Below, one piece after another: positions 44,828-58,317 of a DNA stretch of 64,000 nt. The position numbers and the translations under genes are program-made. Each line of letters begins with the position of its first letter. The first letter of the stretch is position 1. Source of the DNA: Xiphophorus maculatus (taxonomy: Eukaryota; Chordata; Actinopteri; Cyprinodontiformes; Poeciliidae); assembly GCF_002775205.1 (NCBI RefSeq), contig NC_036459.1, forward strand, positions 17,654,312 through 17,718,311. The letters run 5' to 3'. The notes below the pieces were generated by a model. That model did not search any database and was not told the origin of the DNA. It saw only the letters and a program-made list of their open reading frames with translations.

Positions 44828-47800
44828 ATGAGCGGCAGTGTTGCGGGGCCCCAGTGGAGGAAAGTTCACTCCGTTACCGGAGTCGTTCCCCGGTCCAGGC
44901 ATGGACACCGGGCGGCGGCAATCCGCGAGCTCATCATTGTATTCGGTGGCGGGAATGAAGGGATAGCGGAGGACCTCCATGTCTACAACACGGGTAAGCT
45001 AACGTTAGCTGCTAATGTTTTTAGCTTGTAGCGGAGGAAAGTGGCCCAGCTCTCGACACGAAGTTTGTTTACCTCCATGAAACTACCATCTTCTGTCACT
45101 TGTCATAGTTTTATTTTGTTTAAAGACAGTTTGTTAAATTGGGTTCAGTAATATTACTTTAAGTGGCTAAACTCATCTGTCTCCCCGTGTGTTTCAGCGT
45201 CTGTCGCATGCATTAGTAATGGACTTTAATATTATATTTTGCATCCCTGAAGGATATTTGAACAGTTTTTTTTCCAGGGTGAAATAAGAAATCTAAGCAC
45301 CTTTAATTTGAATTATTTAAGGTGAGACTTTAAATCCTAAGAAACACATGGTGATGGCAGCGTCAAGCTGGACACTATAAAGTTAAGTTTTCGAACTAAG
45401 AAAGCAAATGATCCTATCTTGTTCAAAATATCTGGACTATGCTTAAACACTGGCTTTCAAAGAGCTCCACATTTTCTCACAAAAGTTAATTCTGCCACTT
45501 TATTGCCAGAAAATCACTGACAATGGCAAGAAGCATCAAGTCAAGTGGGAACTCCAAGTCAAAGCTGTGGAACCATGTTTTAAAGCAGCAGCTGGTTTGA
45601 TATCTGTGTTGCTGTTTCAGTCTCCAAACAATGGTTCCTCCCTGCTGTGAGGGGGGACATCCCACCCGGGTGCGCCGCTCATGGCTTCGTCTGCGAAGGC
45701 ACCCGGATCCTGGTGTTTGGTGGCATGGTTGAGTACGGAAAGTACACCAACAGCCTCTATGAGCTCCAGGTAAGTCAGGTGTGGAGTTGAGCGCTGCTGT
45801 TGCTAGGTGATGGAACCTTCCAGAGCTGCTTGTGTCCTCCTCAGGCCAGCCGGTGGCTCTGGAAGAAGCTGAAGCCCAGAGCGCCCAGGAACGGATCCCT
45901 GCCCTGCCCTCGGATCGGACACAGCTTCACCCTGGCGGGGGGGAAGTGTTACCTATTCGGGGGCCTGGCCAATGACAGCGAAGACCCCAACGGGAACGTA
46001 CCAAGGTAACGAAACATCTTTCTGGGCTGCTTGGTTGTCTCTTATGTTGAAATTGAGTTTTTAGCCAGCAGATTTAAGATGCTAACCATATTTTGTGGCA
46101 CACCTACTGCTAATCTTACGAAGTCTTATCCGTCAGCGCTCCGGTTAGTTTAGCAGACTCCATGTTTCTGCAGAAGAGGTTGCCGTGGCGATAACTTTCA
46201 CGGTGTTGGTGGTTTCTGGTGTGGCGGACTAAGCTGTGGTTGCTTTCAGGTACCTGGGGGACTTCTATGAGCTGGAGCTGCAGCCGCTGACGGGAGCGAG
46301 AGGCTGGAACGTTCCTGACACCAAGGGCGGCGGTCCGTCGGCGCGAGAGTCGCACACCTGTGTGGCGTACGCCAGCCTCGGCTCGCCCAAGCTCTACGTG
46401 TTTGGGGGCATGCAGGGTTGCAGACTGAACGACCTCTGGCAGCTTGACCTCAGTAGGACTACCGGTTGTTCATGAGATCCGTTAGCGGCTCATGTCCACA
46501 AAACTAATGTATTCTTCTTCTCTGCCTCAGGCTCCATGGTTTGGTCCACGCCTGAAACCAGCGGCTCCACCCCTCTTCCCAGAAGCCTTCACTCTGCTAA
46601 TGTTGTTGGAAACAGGTGCTGCAGGCTGGGCCGTGAAACGCAGTAAAATCCGAGTGGTTCCGCCTCTAAACACTCCCTTTTATTGATCTGTCTGCAGGAT
46701 GTTTGTTTTTGGAGGCTGGACTCTTGCTCCAGAGACGGACAAACACGTCACCACGGCAACAGAGTGGATTTGTTCCAACTCCCTGGATTCTCTGAACCTG
46801 GGTGAGTCATCCGTTCTCAGATCTGTCTTTCGCTGTGGTCCACTGGGGCCCCCTAGTGGTCCGAATGGTACTGCACAGAAGCAACCATCTGTTAGCTGTG
46901 ACGAGAGCACTAAGGTGAATACAATTAGCTTACCAAATGATTGTGTTTAAAAATAATAATGAATAAGTGGCTTAAGACTGGGGGCCTCTAAATAAAAGCT
47001 GAGGAATTCTTGCCTGCAGGAATATTTTTTAGTTTTTGGAGGCGGTGAGCCGCGCTTCGCCCAACACTGACTAACTGCATTTGTAGCACCAAAAGTAAAA
47101 ATAATTATTGACAACAGACTGAAAGAAAACATTGTGTAATGTCTATTTTTCATTTATTTTTTTACTTCTGAATTACAAAAAAAATCCACATGGTTTCCGT
47201 GTGTTTGACATTATTGGAAAGCTGAGAATCCACACTTTCACAATCTGTAAATAACTCGAATAGACTTGTTCATGTTTTTCTTGTTATAGCAAGTCACATT
47301 TACAAGACGGAGACTAATATTTTCATTTCAGGTTGTACATATTAAGATGATGTTGTTGCGGTTAGTCAGGTGGTACATGAGTGTTTGTTAAATGGGTTAA
47401 ATTGTCCTTCGCCTGAAAAGGTTTGAGAAACACCGATCTAGCATCCCAGCCGGAGGTTGGCACGGTAACCATTGCCGGTGTTTTTCCGTCCTAAGACTCG
47501 ATGTGCTGGGAGTGCGTCGGCCCGGAGCAGCAGGAAGACTTCCAGTCCCAGCTGCAGAACCAGAACCAGGGCCCGCAGGCGGACGACCCGTCTGCATGCT
47601 GGCCCCGAGCCAGAGCCGGCCACTGCTCGGCCGCCGTCGGCTCCAGGCTGTACATTTGGAGCGGCCGCGACGGCTACCGCAAGAGCTGGAACTACCAGGT
47701 GTGCTGCAAGGACCTCTGGTACCTGGAGACAGGTGAGGACGGAGGGGAGGCGCAGCTCAGCCTTTGGTAAGGAAGAGTGACATCCCTGTCGTCTGCTGCC

Positions 47801-50800
47801 AGATCGTCCGACTGCGCCAGAGGGAGTGATGCTCATCAAGTCCACGGTCAGCGTGCTTCACGTGGCGTGGCGCCCCCTGGCTGCAGCAGACTTCTATATC
47901 CTGCAGATCCAGCCGGTGGTCCGCTGTCCAACCACCAAACCAGTTCAGCTGACTGGAACAGAAGGACAAACTGGGACAGGTCAATGTCCTGCAGGTGAGA
48001 AGACTCAACAGGTCATCAGCGGCCGGAGAGAAAATTCAAATCCAAATGAAGTTTTCATCCCGGTGTTGCAGTCAATAGACGGTGTGTGATGCCGCATGTT
48101 TTGGCATCAATACAAAGATATTTAAGGTTGATACATCATACTACTTTTATCTTTTGGTGTTTTTATTATTTTTCCTTTGTTCAAATCTAGGACAGAGTTT
48201 AAATAAAGTTTACAGGTGTCTACAAAATGTTGTAAACCAAGACAATAGGAAAAACAACAGTTTTGTGTACATTGTTTTCCAAATAAATGCAAAAAAATTA
48301 TCATTTGAGAGCAAAATCTGTTTTAAGGTAGAGTTGAGAAACTGTAACACAAAGACAAAATATAATTTCAAGAAGGAATCTAAAACTAAATATTGATTTT
48401 TTTTTTTATCATGCTAGTATGGATCCAATATTGATACCGACTTGGTATTGATATCATGGATGTTTGGATCGATCTGCCCTCCTTTAAAACCTGGCCCAGA
48501 CGTTCTCAACTTACTCGAGTTTCTTTGTTCCACAGAAAGTACTCCCGACCCAGAGATTTAGTGTTTTTGTCTTCCCATGTGTCATACTGGATGTTTGTTC
48601 CTGTTAAAGTGACTGGTTTCTCTTCACTGTCGCCCGGTGCTTGCTTAGTTTTCTAGCAGGAACCTTAAAATGGACTGAACTGAAACTGTTTGTCATTGGT
48701 GCCTTGTGATGGCGCCAGTGATGACGTTCCTGTGTAATCTATTATTTTTTAGGTCCTCAGTCCCTTCAGAATCCAAACGAGGACCCGTCCGGTCCAGGAC
48801 AGAACGCATCGGCCCAGGTAGGTGTGACTCATCAGCATGAAGCCAGACTGAACACTAACGCCTTCATCCTGGTCTTCACTCGCACTGAGGTGTAAATATG
48901 TTGGGATTGAATGTTTCTTTATAATTCCAGGACTCATCAGCACCATCAGGTGAAACCAAAGCGGAGGAGCAGAGTGCTGGGAGAGAGTCTGAGTCCAAAC
49001 ACTGCGGTTGGTTTCTCTTCCCTGTCCAACAGGAATCGAGTCAGTTAGGATCACCTGCCTTCCCTCTGCTTCAGCTTTTGTCTTTTTATGCTGTAGGAGG
49101 AGCAGCGATGGAGGACAGCAGCTCAGCTCAGCAGCAGCAGCAGCCAGGTAGGGAGGAGTTTCACAGAGAAACCAGATCCTGGAAATATCCAAACTAAACT
49201 CTTTCTGCTTCCAGACAAACAAAGTGCTCCAAGTGACCAGACGGGGGATCTGTACGCCAGCACAGATCAGGTCAGGTCACATGCCAAATACTGTGAACCG
49301 ATTGCAGTTTTCTGGCCGATCGACAATCTTTAAAAAGATTTCCGATTTTGGTTGATTTTTTATTTTTTTCCCCCCTCCTGAAAAGTTCCTAAATATAGTG
49401 ACAAAGTTGCTAAATTGTCAAAATTTCACCAAATTAAAGAGATCAGCGCCGATTTATCTGTCCAGCCCTAGATTTCCTGTTCACAAAATGTATCATAGTC
49501 TCAAACAAAATAAGTGGAACAGTCAAAGCAAAATAAAAATGTGCTCTCCAACAGCGCTCCCTGTGGGCTTCCAGAGGTTCCTGGTCTTTATTCATCACTG
49601 ATAAACATAGCTTGAAAAAAGAAAACAGACCATGTGCAGGAAAGAGAAGTGACCCAAAGACTGAACCCTGCGGCACTCCTCTAGTGAGCCTTATTTGAAT
49701 CAGAATCCCGTTTATCAACACAACGGGATAAACGTTGTGTTGATAAACGTTTATCCCGTTTATCAACGGGATAAACCGTTGATAAAGTGAAAACAAGTGA
49801 CCTTGTTTTCACTTTGGTTTTGGTAAAATCCTAAACGGTGTGAAGACTTTTATCGAGGCGCTGCGGCTTGTTCATCTGGATGTGCTGTCCTGCCTTCAGG
49901 CTAAGGAGAACCAAGATGGCTGCCTGTGGTTCGATGTCGGCGTGTTTAAGACGCTCTACTGCGAGGTCAGCCACTACTTCCTGCCAGCTGAAGACCAACA
50001 GGTGGGACTCCTGAACGGTAGCGAGCTAACAGAGTGTTAGCGTGGCGTTGACCGACCTGTGTTTCTGTCAGGCCTTCCACCAGAGGAAGCTGCCCAGCCC
50101 TCAGGACTACCAGGGCCAGGAGAAACAGCCGCTGACCGCGGGTCAGATGTACCGCTTCAGGGTGGCTGGAATCAACTGCTTCTCTCAGGGAGACTTCAGC
50201 CCAGCCAGCGAGTTCAAGACCTGCCAGCCCGGCTTCCCCGGAGCGCCCGCCGCCGTCAAGATCTCCAAGGTAACGCAACAGCATCTCCTCTCAGTGGCTA
50301 CGGTTCCATTGACCATATATTTGCACAATTTGACTTTTCAAGAATAAATTTGCTTAATGGAAACATGACAATTTTAAAAAAGCTCTCGTTTTTTGACAAA
50401 AGTTTAATGCTTCTATGAGATGTTTTGGGGTTTTTTGGGGTTGTATCAAAATTGGTTTCTTTAGCAAAACTGCAATGGGAACATTTTTTAAAATGTATTT
50501 TATTTTATTTTTTTTTGCATCACACGCGTCACATGGTCAACAACCGTATGTTGCTACTGCTGCAAACCATGAAGAAGATGACAGGAAGTAGTTTTTTAAT
50601 GACTTATCATGTAAAGAAACTTGTAAGTGTGTGAATTTAATTGCGTTTCTTATTTATTTAATAACTTAGCAGAATATGGACAAAGTTTTGTGCACATTTG
50701 AAATGGAAACGCAGCTAGGTGGGAGGAAAAGGTTAGCTGGAGGGTTTCTGGTAGTCATGAAGGTTCTGGTCCGGTGTGTTGTGTTCAGGCCAGTGATGCG

Positions 50801-51447
50801 GTCCAGATCACCTGGGAGGCGCCGACGTCTCCGTCGGGTCGGATTCTGGAGTACTCCATGTACCTGGCGGTAAGGAAAAGCCGGTCCGGCTCGGAGCGCC
50901 CGGGGCAAATGGCCTTCATCCGGATCTACCGTGGCACCAAGACCAGCTGCTCGGTCAGCTCCTCCCACCTGGAGAACGCTCACATCGACAGCTCGGCATC
51001 CTGCCGCCCCGCCGTCGTCTTCCGCATCGCGGCCAAGAACGAGCAGGGCTACGGACCGGCCACGCAGATCCGCTGGATCCAAGGTAGAACTGCTTTCTGC
51101 TGCACATCCCCCCCCGACTTCCTGTTCCATCTCCATCTGAAAACCTCTGATCTCTGGGTTTTAACAGATCCTATCAAACTGCGGGGCTCTGCTGCCAAAC
51201 CAGACGGCAGCGCTGAGGCTGACCCAGACGCAGCTGACAGGTAAACAGTCTGGAACAGACTGGAGTTAGATTATCAGGATCGGAAAAGAAAATCTAGTTA
51301 GGAAAAAATGTGTTTTCAGATTGTTCCTGATCCAAGTTTACCTATCTACCTTTTTTCCTTCCTTTAGTTTCCCTTTCCTTCCTGTTTTCCTTCCTTCCTT
51401 TAAACTCATGGAATCATGTTGTTTGCTCACCTTGCAGCTCCAGCTGA
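44828..51447 (+). CDS. hcfc2: Host cell factor C2 (HCF-2), complete coding region in 17 exons
   Basis: A Kelch-propeller transcriptional co-regulator. Mammalian HCF-2 is linked to SET1/MLL-type complexes and IRF1/2-dependent transcription. Coding exons: 44828-44993, 45621-45769, 45845-46005, 46250-46452, 46531-46615, 46698-46801, 47496-47732, 47803-47994, 48753-48817, 48931-49006, 49097-49147, 49215-49270, 49900-50001, 50072-50269, 50789-51083, 51168-51240, 51438-51447. They join in frame to 740 residues; human HCFC2 has 792. Residues about 15-360 form the propeller ([80 protein letters not shown]). Fibronectin III segments follow at about 370-420 and 516-715 ([35 protein letters not shown]). 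The linker (433-515) is short, polar and spread over four small exons. The long HCF-1 basic region and proteolysis repeats are absent, which rules out hcfc1. The start ATG has no better upstream ATG in frame. Confidence 0.93.
49297..49470. mobile_element. GTGCACCGAT-family element fragment (hcfc2 intron 12)
   Basis: It contains ACCGATTGCAGTTTTCTGGC, CCTAAATATAGTGACAAAGT and GCGCCGATTTATCTGTCC, echoing the elements at 1445-1678 and 6385-6668 (the 6.4 kb copy has GCTAAATATAGCAACAAAGT). The terminal GTGCACC is lost. Confidence 0.5.
49590..49715 (-). pseudogene. Non-LTR retrotransposon reverse transcriptase fragment (hcfc2 intron 12)
   Basis: The minus-strand frame contains [20 protein letters not shown] followed by VFGSLLF, the RT motif [15 protein letters not shown] of L2/CR1-like LINEs. 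Downstream catalytic motifs are missing. Its 5' side (in LINE sense) runs directly into the hairpin cluster at 49710-49815, which copies parts of it in inverted form. Confidence 0.65.
49710..49815. repeat. Three consecutive perfect hairpins
   Basis: Hairpin 1: GTTTATCAACACAACG (49710-49725) and exact complement at 49733-49748. Hairpin 2 starts at the very next base: GTTTATCCCG (49749-49758) and complement at 49767-49776. Hairpin 3: AAAGTGAAAACAAG (49784-49797) and complement at 49802-49815. Loops are 7, 8 and 4 nt. All arms are perfect. Confidence 0.9.
50293..50718 (-). mobile_element. About 420-bp terminal-inverted-repeat element, copy B (hcfc2 intron 14)
   Basis: Reverse-orientation relative of 16259-16680. 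Shared words include TTGCACAATT, CTTAATGGAAACATGACAAT, TATGAGATGTT, GCAAAACTGCAATGGGAACA, CACATGGTCAACAACCG and a terminal AAATGGAAACGCAGCTAG. Non-coding. It fills most of the intron between hcfc2 exons 14 and 15. Confidence 0.7.
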
Positions 51448-54400
51448 GGCGGTTCTGGACCAGCTACAGGGAAAAAAACCCAATTCCCTCAGGAAGTTGA
51501 ACTGAACATTTCTTAAAACATCTTTCCTAATTTATTTTTCTCTGATGAAACTGTAAATAGGTTCACAGGCCGATTTTACCTCCAACTGTTTCACTTAGCA
51601 ACTGTTTTATGAAATAATCTCTAATATGAAGACGTTGTGAGGTGAGACGCATTCAGTAATTGTTTTTATAGACCTGGATGATGATTTAATCATCATTAAT
51701 AATAAATAATTATATATAGATATGACTGAAACACCAGGAGGAAACACTAAGCTAATGAAATCTGTGTTCCACAGAGGTTGGGTTCTAATTCACTTTGTTG
51801 TTTTTTCTCCTTTTAAACTGCATGGTACTTCACACGTCTACATGAGTTCTGGTTTTAGTTTTAGATATCTAATAAAAGAAAATGTTGCCTTCCATTTTGT
51901 CACAAAAATACAACTCCAGCAAATCGTAAAAGGGCTTGTGTTTAAAGGCAGAGCCGGTCCAAGATGGCAGGAGGCCTAGGGAGAACTTCAGTTTGGACCC
52001 CCATTCTAGTTCACATTATTTATTGAATTGGGTTATTTTTCTGCCTTATTCATTTGATGTGGCAGTTATGTTCACTGTAACACTTGGTAATGTTGGGGAA
52101 ACAGAAGCTCGTTTTTTTTTTGCTTGATTAAGCTAGTAGCAGGACTATCAAACAATGCTACTACTGTATTATTTCAACTTTTATTTGGAGTTCCCTTAAG
52201 GCCCATTTGTTTAAAATTTTTATTTTGTAAGTCAAATTCACAATAAAAATGATTAAGAATTTGAAGCTTAAGTGGGAGGACTCCTTACAGCAGTGCACAT
52301 GGTTAGGCTGGCTCTGCCTCCATCTATCAGCCTAGGCAGTGCCAGTGATATGTGCATAAAGGGTGTGTGTGTGTGCCGGGTGTATTGGATAAAGGGGAAG
52401 CTCTTGTCGTCGGTGACTGTTTATTTTAAAGAGAACCTCAGACAAACAGGAACTGATGCGAACGGCACGGGATCTCGGCTTCCTGTCAGGACGCCTGAAA
52501 TACAAGCTCTTCTACTGTCTGCAGTCGACTTCAGTGATGCTGTTTTACTCGCCTTCGGGGGAAAAACAAAGTTCTGATTATAATGCGATCTATATATTGA
52601 ATTGTATAGTAGTTTAATACAAAACTGTCTTTATTTCCCCCCCCAGCGATTTTTATTACAAAATATCCAAGATTATGACTTTGTCTTCCTATTTAGCAGT
52701 GCTCCATTTGGTTACCAGTCTTCTGTACTGTATCTCTAGCTTGTCTGGAGTTACTTTCTTCCTTTTTTTTCTATCTGCAAATGTTTTTTATGCTTTTAAA
52801 AAATATATATATATTTCTGTGAAAGTCAATTCTTCAATTTGCCTCCAGAGGCCAAGCTTTTAATATCAGTTTTCCCCAGAACTACATGAACTTTAGTCAA
52901 TTCTGGACAAGCAACAGAGAAAACTAAATGTATTCTTATTCAAGATAAATAAAGTTGATAATATCCCACAACATGAAGGTACATTCGTTTCCTGATTATT
53001 AGAGGCTGTTTTGGGGCGGTGGTGTTAGTCGTGTGTTATTCTGTCCTTGTGGTGACAAGCAAATGTATTCACACCCTTATTTGTCCTACACTCTCAAACT
53101 GTTTGCAGAAGCAGCCGTGTTTTACAGTGTAGACCAGAAGCAAAGATGGAAGAGTTCCATATGTTCACATAGGAAAAACAGCTTTGCTTTTTCTTGCTCA
53201 AGTTCTAAAGGTAGGCTGGACTGAGGCTTAAATAAACCAAGCAACTGCTTAGGTCATCCTGGCCAGGAGAGGGCCTCCACGAGCCCTTATATTCTCACAC
53301 AAGCCTGTTGGCAAATGCATATTTTTGTGTAGCTGGTGCACATTTTGTATTTTATAACCTGTAGCATTCTTTCTGTATCTTGTCACATTTCTCCCAGTTT
53401 TCATACAAGAGGAGACTTGCAGTCACAGACTCGCAAAGTTCGAGTTTGCCAAGCAGCCACAAGTTCAGGTTTTATTATTCAGTTTAATTCAATTTAATGT
53501 GTCCTTAATAATTCCAAAGTCAATTTTGACAATGGGAGTTCTTATTTTCTCAATTTCTCCTGAAGTTATCATAGCTGGTTAGTTGTGGCCAGGAAGAATC
53601 TCCTGTTGAGTTAAGGGCCTGTACACAGGAACGGAAAAAGAAACGGACAAGAGTTTCCCATGATTCCGTAGTTTGTAGTTCAGAGCAGCTTGCCAGCTAG
53701 GCTACCTAGCGAGCTACAAAATAGTGGTGTCTCTGTACAAGAGGTAAGTTATCTTGTTCTGTTGACAGTTTAAACATATCAAAGAATAAGTAGCATTTAC
53801 AATGTTGTTTATGCAGTTGTTTGTAATATCCTTCTAACTCCCAAACCCAGTCATTTTTTGTAAATCACGTTAGCACAGTTAGCTTGTCTCCAAAGCTAGC
53901 CTACTCTACAGGCAGCAGTTCGGTTCGCTGCCTCAACATGTTTCAGTTATGAACGCTGTGTTTGACATAACATTCAGAATTAATGTATTTTTCAGACTTA
54001 CTGCATGTACTTGTTAAAAGAAACGAGCAAAGATGCAGAGTGTCCGATAATGCACACAGCGTAGAAGCTAGTTAGCGTGTCACGCTTCGGGGCGCGACAT
54101 TCAAACACAACCGTGGACGACGACGTTAACCTCCAGAGTAGCCATTACCCTCAATGTGTGTTTTTTTCCCCGTTACAATTATTAGGAATTAAAAACTCGC
54201 AGTTGGAACAGTTTTATTTCTCTAATTAAAGACACTTATTGTGAGCTTTCTTGTTTTCTAACTCTTGACAGTCCGTATTAATCCAGAGGCTTGTGAAGTG
54301 GCCGTGACCAGGTTCAGAGCAGAGTTGGTCTAATTGTAATCACAGACTCTTGTATCCATAATAGCAGCTGCTGCCGGGGAAACGAGCGAAATAATCACTT

Positions 54401-54602
54401 GAGACCGATTCCGGGCTGAGAGCTGATTGGGACAAGAGGCTTTAGGGACTCGAAGCCACCATGGTTACTGACAACAAGACGTGAAGCTGAAGCCAGTTTG
54501 TTCACCGTTGAACTGCGTAAAGACTCACACAGACCGCGGTGAAGTTGTGCCGCTTCATTCCCCGCTAGTTTACTGTCGGGTTTTGCACCTGCCGCAGGTG
54601 AG
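51448..54602 (+). other. hcfc2 3' UTR and intergenic DNA to cep83
   Basis: No exon was recognised. AATAAA words at 51701-51706 and 52948-52953 are candidate hcfc2 poly(A) signals. The last few hundred bases before 54603 are more CpG-rich and should hold the cep83 promoter and 5' UTR; no precise elements were assigned. Confidence 0.45.
51701..51706 (+). terminator. Candidate hcfc2 poly(A) signal
   Basis: AATAAA about 250 nt after the hcfc2 stop codon, the first canonical signal downstream. Confidence 0.45.
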
Positions 54603-57565
54603 ATGGCCTCGCGCGGCCAGCCGGCCTCTCTGGTCGCCAACCTCGTGCCGGGGATGGGGAAGTCTGCAGCCGCGCTGGGGCTGTCCGCCGGGCTGGGGGG
54701 AGCGGAGCTGGAGCTGCAGAAGATGCTCATCGACGAGAGGATCAAGAGTGAAAACCACCGGAGCAACTACCAGACCCTGAAGGCTGAGCACACCAGGTAC
54801 TGAGGAGGGGAAGGGTTCCGTTTATATGGACCTTGATGGGGCAAAAAAACAATGCAACTTACGCTTTCATCGCTGCTAAAAGACTGATAAAAATGTCGGA
54901 TTGAAACGACCCTAAACTATTTTAGTAATTGAATAAGCATTAGCTGCAAAAAAGGGCATTTGCTGAAAGAACAACACACTCAGAGCCGCAATTAAGCCAA
55001 AAATGTGCCGTACAAAAAATATTTACGTTTTGTGTTTAATTAAGGTAAAAAATTAAAAAATAAACAAGAAAAAACCATCTTCTCTATCTGTAAACAGGTT
55101 CTTCCCAGAACTTCTCCACTTAACGTTTTAGCTTCAAATGTTGTAAAGATGATCTCATATTAAGCATCTTTTGCTATCCAATTATTAATTGGTTAATTGC
55201 CAGTGTAATGATGCTGAGCTTTGTTTTTACTACAAATGATCAACAAAGGAATATGCTGTTGTATTTTAGGTAATATGATATTTCTATTAAAAAAGCAATC
55301 GAGTTATTCATTTGTCTTTCTTTTCCCCATCCGACCCCGGATAAAGCGGAAGAAGATGGATGGATGAATTTCTAATATTGTATCAAACAGGCTTCGGTAG
55401 TTTAATGAAAATCTGCAGAATGACCATTTTTCTCTATCAGATGAATTGTTTGGAATAATTGATTACTAAAATAATTTAAATAGGTGCAGATCAACGATCA
55501 GAGTGACGTTCAGAGTTTTTGTGCATCAGTCGGGCAGAAACTTTACAGTCGACTCTCATCCTCTGTTCCATTCTCTCTATTCCTTTCCTGTAAAAAAAAA
55601 AAAAAAAATCAAAACAAAATAATAATAAAAAAAAAAATAGGATCCAGTTTAGAATGAAGCAGACACGTTTGGATCTAATAATGAGAACCGAAGCCGCGTC
55701 TCTTCTTCCCAACCGGGAGAAGAAGACAAAAAAAGTTCTGCGTCTTGTTTCCGTCTCCAGCCTGCAGACGCAGTTCACTCAGGCGCAGGGGGAAGTGAGG
55801 CGCCTGCTGAGCGAGAAACAGAGCGAGCAGGAGAGGCTGCAGCTGCTGCTGGCCGAGCTGCGGGGAGAGCTGCTGGACAAGACCCGGGAGCTGGAGGGGC
55901 TGCGCCTGCAGGTACAAGAAGAAGAAGGAGGAGTTGTGTTTAGTTAAAAAAAAAATTTATATACAGAGGGGATTTTGAAACAAACTGATATCGTTTTGTT
56001 GTTTTTTTCCCCGGTGAGCAGGTGATGACCCCTCAGCGGCTGGAGCTCCTCAGAGCTCAGGTGCAGCAGGAGATGGAGGCTCCGGTGAGGGAGAGGTTCA
56101 ACAAGCTGGAGGAGGTGACTGCAGACGCCGGACAGCGGCCAATCATCTGCAGCCTTTCCCCCCCCTCCCCCGCCGTCGGACTGATGGCGCCTCTCCCTCT
56201 GCTCTGTGTGTGATCGCTCCGCAGGAGACGGAGAAGTATCGGTCCGAGTACAACAAGCTGCGCTACGACTTCACCGTGGTCAAGTCCCAGCTGGAGCACC
56301 AGAGGGAGGAGCACAGCCGCACCCTGGAGGACAGGAGGATCCTCCATCAGGCCGAGGTGGGAGTTCAGACCAGCCTCAGCTTTTTCTGTTTGATTTCTTT
56401 CTGACTTTTTTTTGTCTAATTCAGTTAGTTTGAATTAGTTTTTAGAGTGTTTGTTGGTTTTTATTAGTTAAATATTGTTTAGTCTCAATTGAGTTTTTTA
56501 GGGGCAGTTATTGTGATTATGTTTACATTGATTGGGTAATAAATGCTCAACGTAAAATACCATTTTCAAAAAGAATCGATTCAGTTATTGTTGAACAACC
56601 AGCTGACCGGAGTTTTCTCCGACCATTTTTACAGACCAACATGGTGAAGGGCTGTAATTTACCACCAGCTGATGGAAGCTGAACATGTGGGGGGGAAAAA
56701 AAGTCAATTTCACACCAGTTTGAATTTCCAGTTAGTTATAGTTTTTCCCATTAATTACAGTTTTTATTTATTTGAATGAGCGAAAATGTTTTCTCAGTTT
56801 CAGTTTTTGTTATGTTGTTAGTTAACTATAACAACCTCGGCTCGGTTGGAGGTGGATGGTGGTATAAACGATCCGCTGACCGTCTGGTTTCCTGCCGTCA
56901 GGTCGCCCGGCTGGAGAAGGAGCGGGAGGAGCTGGTGGCGCAGTATCAGGACTCAGAGGCCATGTGTGACGGGAAGCGGGTGGAGGCTCTGCTCAGAGAG
57001 AAGGCCCAGCTCCACCAGAGGCTCAAAGGCCTGGAGGCGGAGGTGGCCGAGCTCAGAGCCCAGAGGGATTCCTCTGGCCAGCAGGCTGAGAGCGTGCAGC
57101 GCATCCAGATCAGACAGCTGACGGAGCTGCAGTCTGCAGTCAAGTCACAAGAGGTGGAGCCGCTTTCATCGCCCTGCCGTGTGCGGTAGGGTCAGACGTA
57201 ACGTCACGAACGATGTTTCCCGACAGGCGGAGCGTCAGTCGCTACGGCAACAGCTGGACAGGATGGAGAGCGAGCTCCAGCAGAGCCTCGAGCAGAACGG
57301 CCAGCTGACTGGGAGGCTGCACCGCGCTGAGAGGGAGGCCAGCGCTCTGACCGCTCAGGTACGCTGCTCAGCGTCCGGTCTGAGTCTGATTCCTCAGGGA
57401 GTCGCTGCTGCTTTAACTCTTCACCTCTCACTGCTGGCAGATCGACAGCCTGAAGCATTCACACAAGCTGGAGCTGGCCAGCGTCAGGCTGGACTGTGCT
57501 CGCTCCAAAGGAGACATGGAGAGGGAGAGGGACGCACTGCAGGGACAGGTGGACGGTATGGAGAC

Positions 57566-57636
<71 letters not shown>

Positions 57637-58265
57637 GGGCCCTGATTGATTGATAAACTGGTGTGGTTGGCGGTTAATATGTGACATGTTATGTAATGTT
57701 ATTACCCATCACTTTTCATTTAGTTATAAAAATTTTGATTATGACCAATAGAACTTTAAACCTGATTTACAATTTAATTATGATATTTTTATTGTATTTA
57801 AAAAAAAAAAAAAATTAAAAATGCCATTAACTTTGGAGTTTTGAGGATAAAATTAGAAATGATTACTTGAAAGGCCAGATCTGCTGTGATACTAAAAAGC
57901 TCATAAGTGGCTGTTATGTTTACAATGATTGTTTTTATCTCCAATAAGGTTTTTGTTGGTTCATAACTTTATTAGTAATAGACCTGAGACTCACCAGATC
58001 CAGGCAAACTGTTACAGGAAAGCGCCCTGTCAAAATAAGAGTTCCTGGATGGTAAGTGTCTGTGAACAGAAATGTTCAGCTTTGACAGCAGACTTGGTCT
58101 GGACTTTGACTGGACCATTTAATACCTCAATATGCTTCGATCCACAGCAGGGGTGGGCGGTGCTGAGGGTTGATGTCTGCATGTTCTAGATGTTTCCTCT
58201 ATGCAACAAACTTGAATCAAATGAATTGGTCATGAATGTTTATCTGTTCTGCTGGGAGGAGAACC

Positions 58266-58317
<52 letters not shown>

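Noticed and set aside
45286-45560. Possible Tc1 fragment in hcfc2 intron 1 (GGTGATGGCAGCGTCAAGCT)
   Set aside because: Weak resemblance to the GGGSIM segment only; flanks do not support it, so it is not listed as a feature.
49443-49796. 117-codon minus-strand frame as a gene inside hcfc2 intron 12
   Set aside because: A LINE reverse-transcriptase scrap joined to palindromic DNA, not a host gene.
44828-51447. Identity as hcfc1 instead of hcfc2
   Set aside because: The protein is about 740 residues with no HCF proteolysis repeats or long basic/acidic regions, so HCF-2 fits better.
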